Of a stretch of 6,222 nucleotides of DNA, positions 5,632-6,222 are shown in pieces. A program made the position numbers and the translations under genes. Under the pieces are notes generated by a model. It was not told the origin of the DNA. It saw only the letters and a program-made list of their open reading frames with translations, and ran no database searches. Source of the DNA: an uncultured Lachnospiraceae bacterium (GTDB taxonomy: Bacteria > Bacillota > Clostridia > Lachnospirales > Lachnospiraceae). Position 1 is the stretch's first letter, and each line of letters begins with the position of its first letter. The stretch spans positions 1 through 6,222 of the forward strand of contig CAJUQZ010000191.1 of assembly GCA_910588755.1 (NCBI GenBank), given 5' to 3'.

Positions 5632-6144
5632 TCAATCCGTTTTTTCCATACTCTTCTCTTTCCAGTTCATCATCGCATACCACGCCAGGTTCCGATACCT
5701 GTTTCCCATCCTGATCGCATCCTTGAATTCACCCTCCAGGTCAAAACCGCAGTTTTCAAACAGCTCTCTGTCTGCTATATCGTCAGCTAAAACATTGAGG
5801 TATACCCTGTGGAGTCCCAAATCATCAAACGCGTACTTGAGTATCTGCGTGGTCGCACGCTCCGCAGCACCTGTCCCGTGCGCCTTTTTTCTCATCACGA
5901 TGGCATATTCCGCATTGTGATCCTTCTCCGAGATGTGTTTGAGACTAACCGTCCCCAGATACTCGTCCTTGTCATCTGTAACCGCAAAATGCTGGTTTTC
6001 CTCATCAAAGCTATATTTAATGAAGTTTTTCGCCTTTTCGAGTGTCATACTGGCAAACGGATATCTGTAGTTACAGGTTATCGATTCATCGTGCATCCAC
6101 TCCAGCATAAACGGCGCATCCTTTTGTTCCAGTCTTCGTATCAT
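5632..6144 (-). CDS. GNAT family N-acetyltransferase, RimJ/RimL type
   Basis: The 170-residue product matches the length of GNAT enzymes that move an acetyl group from acetyl-CoA to an amine. The N terminus (IRRLEQKDAPFMLEWMHD) is typical of the RimJ/RimL subfamily. The central strand LGTVSLKHI (63-71) leads to AEYAIVM (78-84). The acetyl-CoA loop is KKAHGTGAA at 86-94, followed by a helix ending in KYAFDDLGLHRVYLNVLADD (103-122). The C-terminal GF-LEGEFKDAI motif is at 133-144. The Asn usually found after the LHRVYLNV strand is Asp here (DDIADRELFE). The substrate could be a protein N terminus, an amino sugar or a small amine; the sequence does not decide. AGGAGG lies nine bases before the ATG at 6144. 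It runs in the same direction as the downstream operon but is separated by 220 bp, so it is probably its own unit. Confidence 0.9.
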   Translation of the reverse strand: MIRRLEQKDAPFMLEWMHDESITCNYRYPFASMTLEKAKNFIKYSFDEENQHFAVTDDKDEYLGTVSLKHISEKDHNAEYAIVMRKKAHGTGAAERATTQILKYAFDDLGLHRVYLNVLADDIADRELFENCGFDLEGEFKDAIRMGNRYRNLAWYAMMNWKEKSMEKTD

Positions 6145-6153
6145 TATCTCTCT

Positions 6154-6159
6154 CCTCCT
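6154..6159 (-). promoter_or_regulatory. Ribosome binding site of the acetyltransferase gene
   Basis: AGGAGG lies nine bases before the ATG at 6144. This is a full anti-16S match and supports that start. Confidence 0.85.
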
Positions 6160-6168
6160 GTTTTCTGA

Positions 6169-6189
6169 GGTAGTGTCAAGTTAACTACC
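6169..6189. repeat. Inverted repeat upstream of the acetyltransferase
   Basis: GGTAGT (6169-6174) and ACTACC (6184-6189) form a perfect 6-bp inverted repeat with a nine-base centre containing GTCAAGTTA. On the plus strand it is soon followed by seven T residues, so it could terminate a plus-strand transcript, or it could be an operator or the edge of a mobile element. The window ends 33 bases later, so the choice cannot be made here. Confidence 0.45.
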
Positions 6190-6222
6190 ATATTTTTTTA
6201 AACAAACCTTATTATTTCAAGG

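Noticed and set aside
6174..6179. Perfect TTGACA -35 hexamer on the minus strand upstream of the acetyltransferase.
   Set aside because: The matching -10 position falls on the ribosome binding site (AGGAGA), so it cannot drive the gene as a normal promoter.

Overview
All credible genes in this window lie on the minus strand. Strong GGAGG-type ribosome binding sites, a secreted NlpC/P60 hydrolase with bacterial SH3 domains, low-molecular-weight thioredoxin reductase and balanced base composition all fit a Bacillota genome, most likely class Clostridia and Lachnospiraceae-like. The taxonomic call is inference from style, not from a marker gene.

Read in the direction of transcription (high to low coordinates), the window holds five genes. 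First is a GNAT acetyltransferase of the RimJ/RimL type (6144-5632). After a 220-bp gap with a candidate extended -10 promoter comes a probable three-gene operon: a DRE-TIM aldolase/lyase-like protein (5408-4434), a short-chain dehydrogenase/reductase (4326-3595) and a thioredoxin reductase (3598-2666). The last two overlap by ATGA and are probably translationally coupled. A nested stem-loop sits between the first two.

A 508-bp gap (2158-2665) follows. It holds an AT-rich stretch, a candidate promoter (2424-2450), a direct repeat resembling a WalR box (2395-2411) and a long, apparently structured 5' leader (about 2194-2363). That leader precedes a 661-residue secreted cell-wall hydrolase (2157-172) built of signal peptide, unknown N-terminal domain, Ser/Thr/Glu-rich stalk with 30-bp tandem repeats, two SH3 domains, Ala/Glu-rich helix and catalytic NlpC/P60 domain. 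A clear intrinsic terminator closes it (118-147).

Downstream of that terminator, positions 1-116 are non-coding but highly structured: a 13-bp direct repeat at each end, a perfect 14-bp inverted repeat in the middle and a second imperfect hairpin. This looks like one unit of a dispersed or tandem intergenic repeat.

No complete, obviously new multi-gene system (defence, CRISPR, toxin-antitoxin, phage) is visible. The parts most worth a second look are the intergenic repeat at 1-116, the hydrolase leader with its WalR-like box, and the unexplained aldolase/SDR/thioredoxin reductase gene set.
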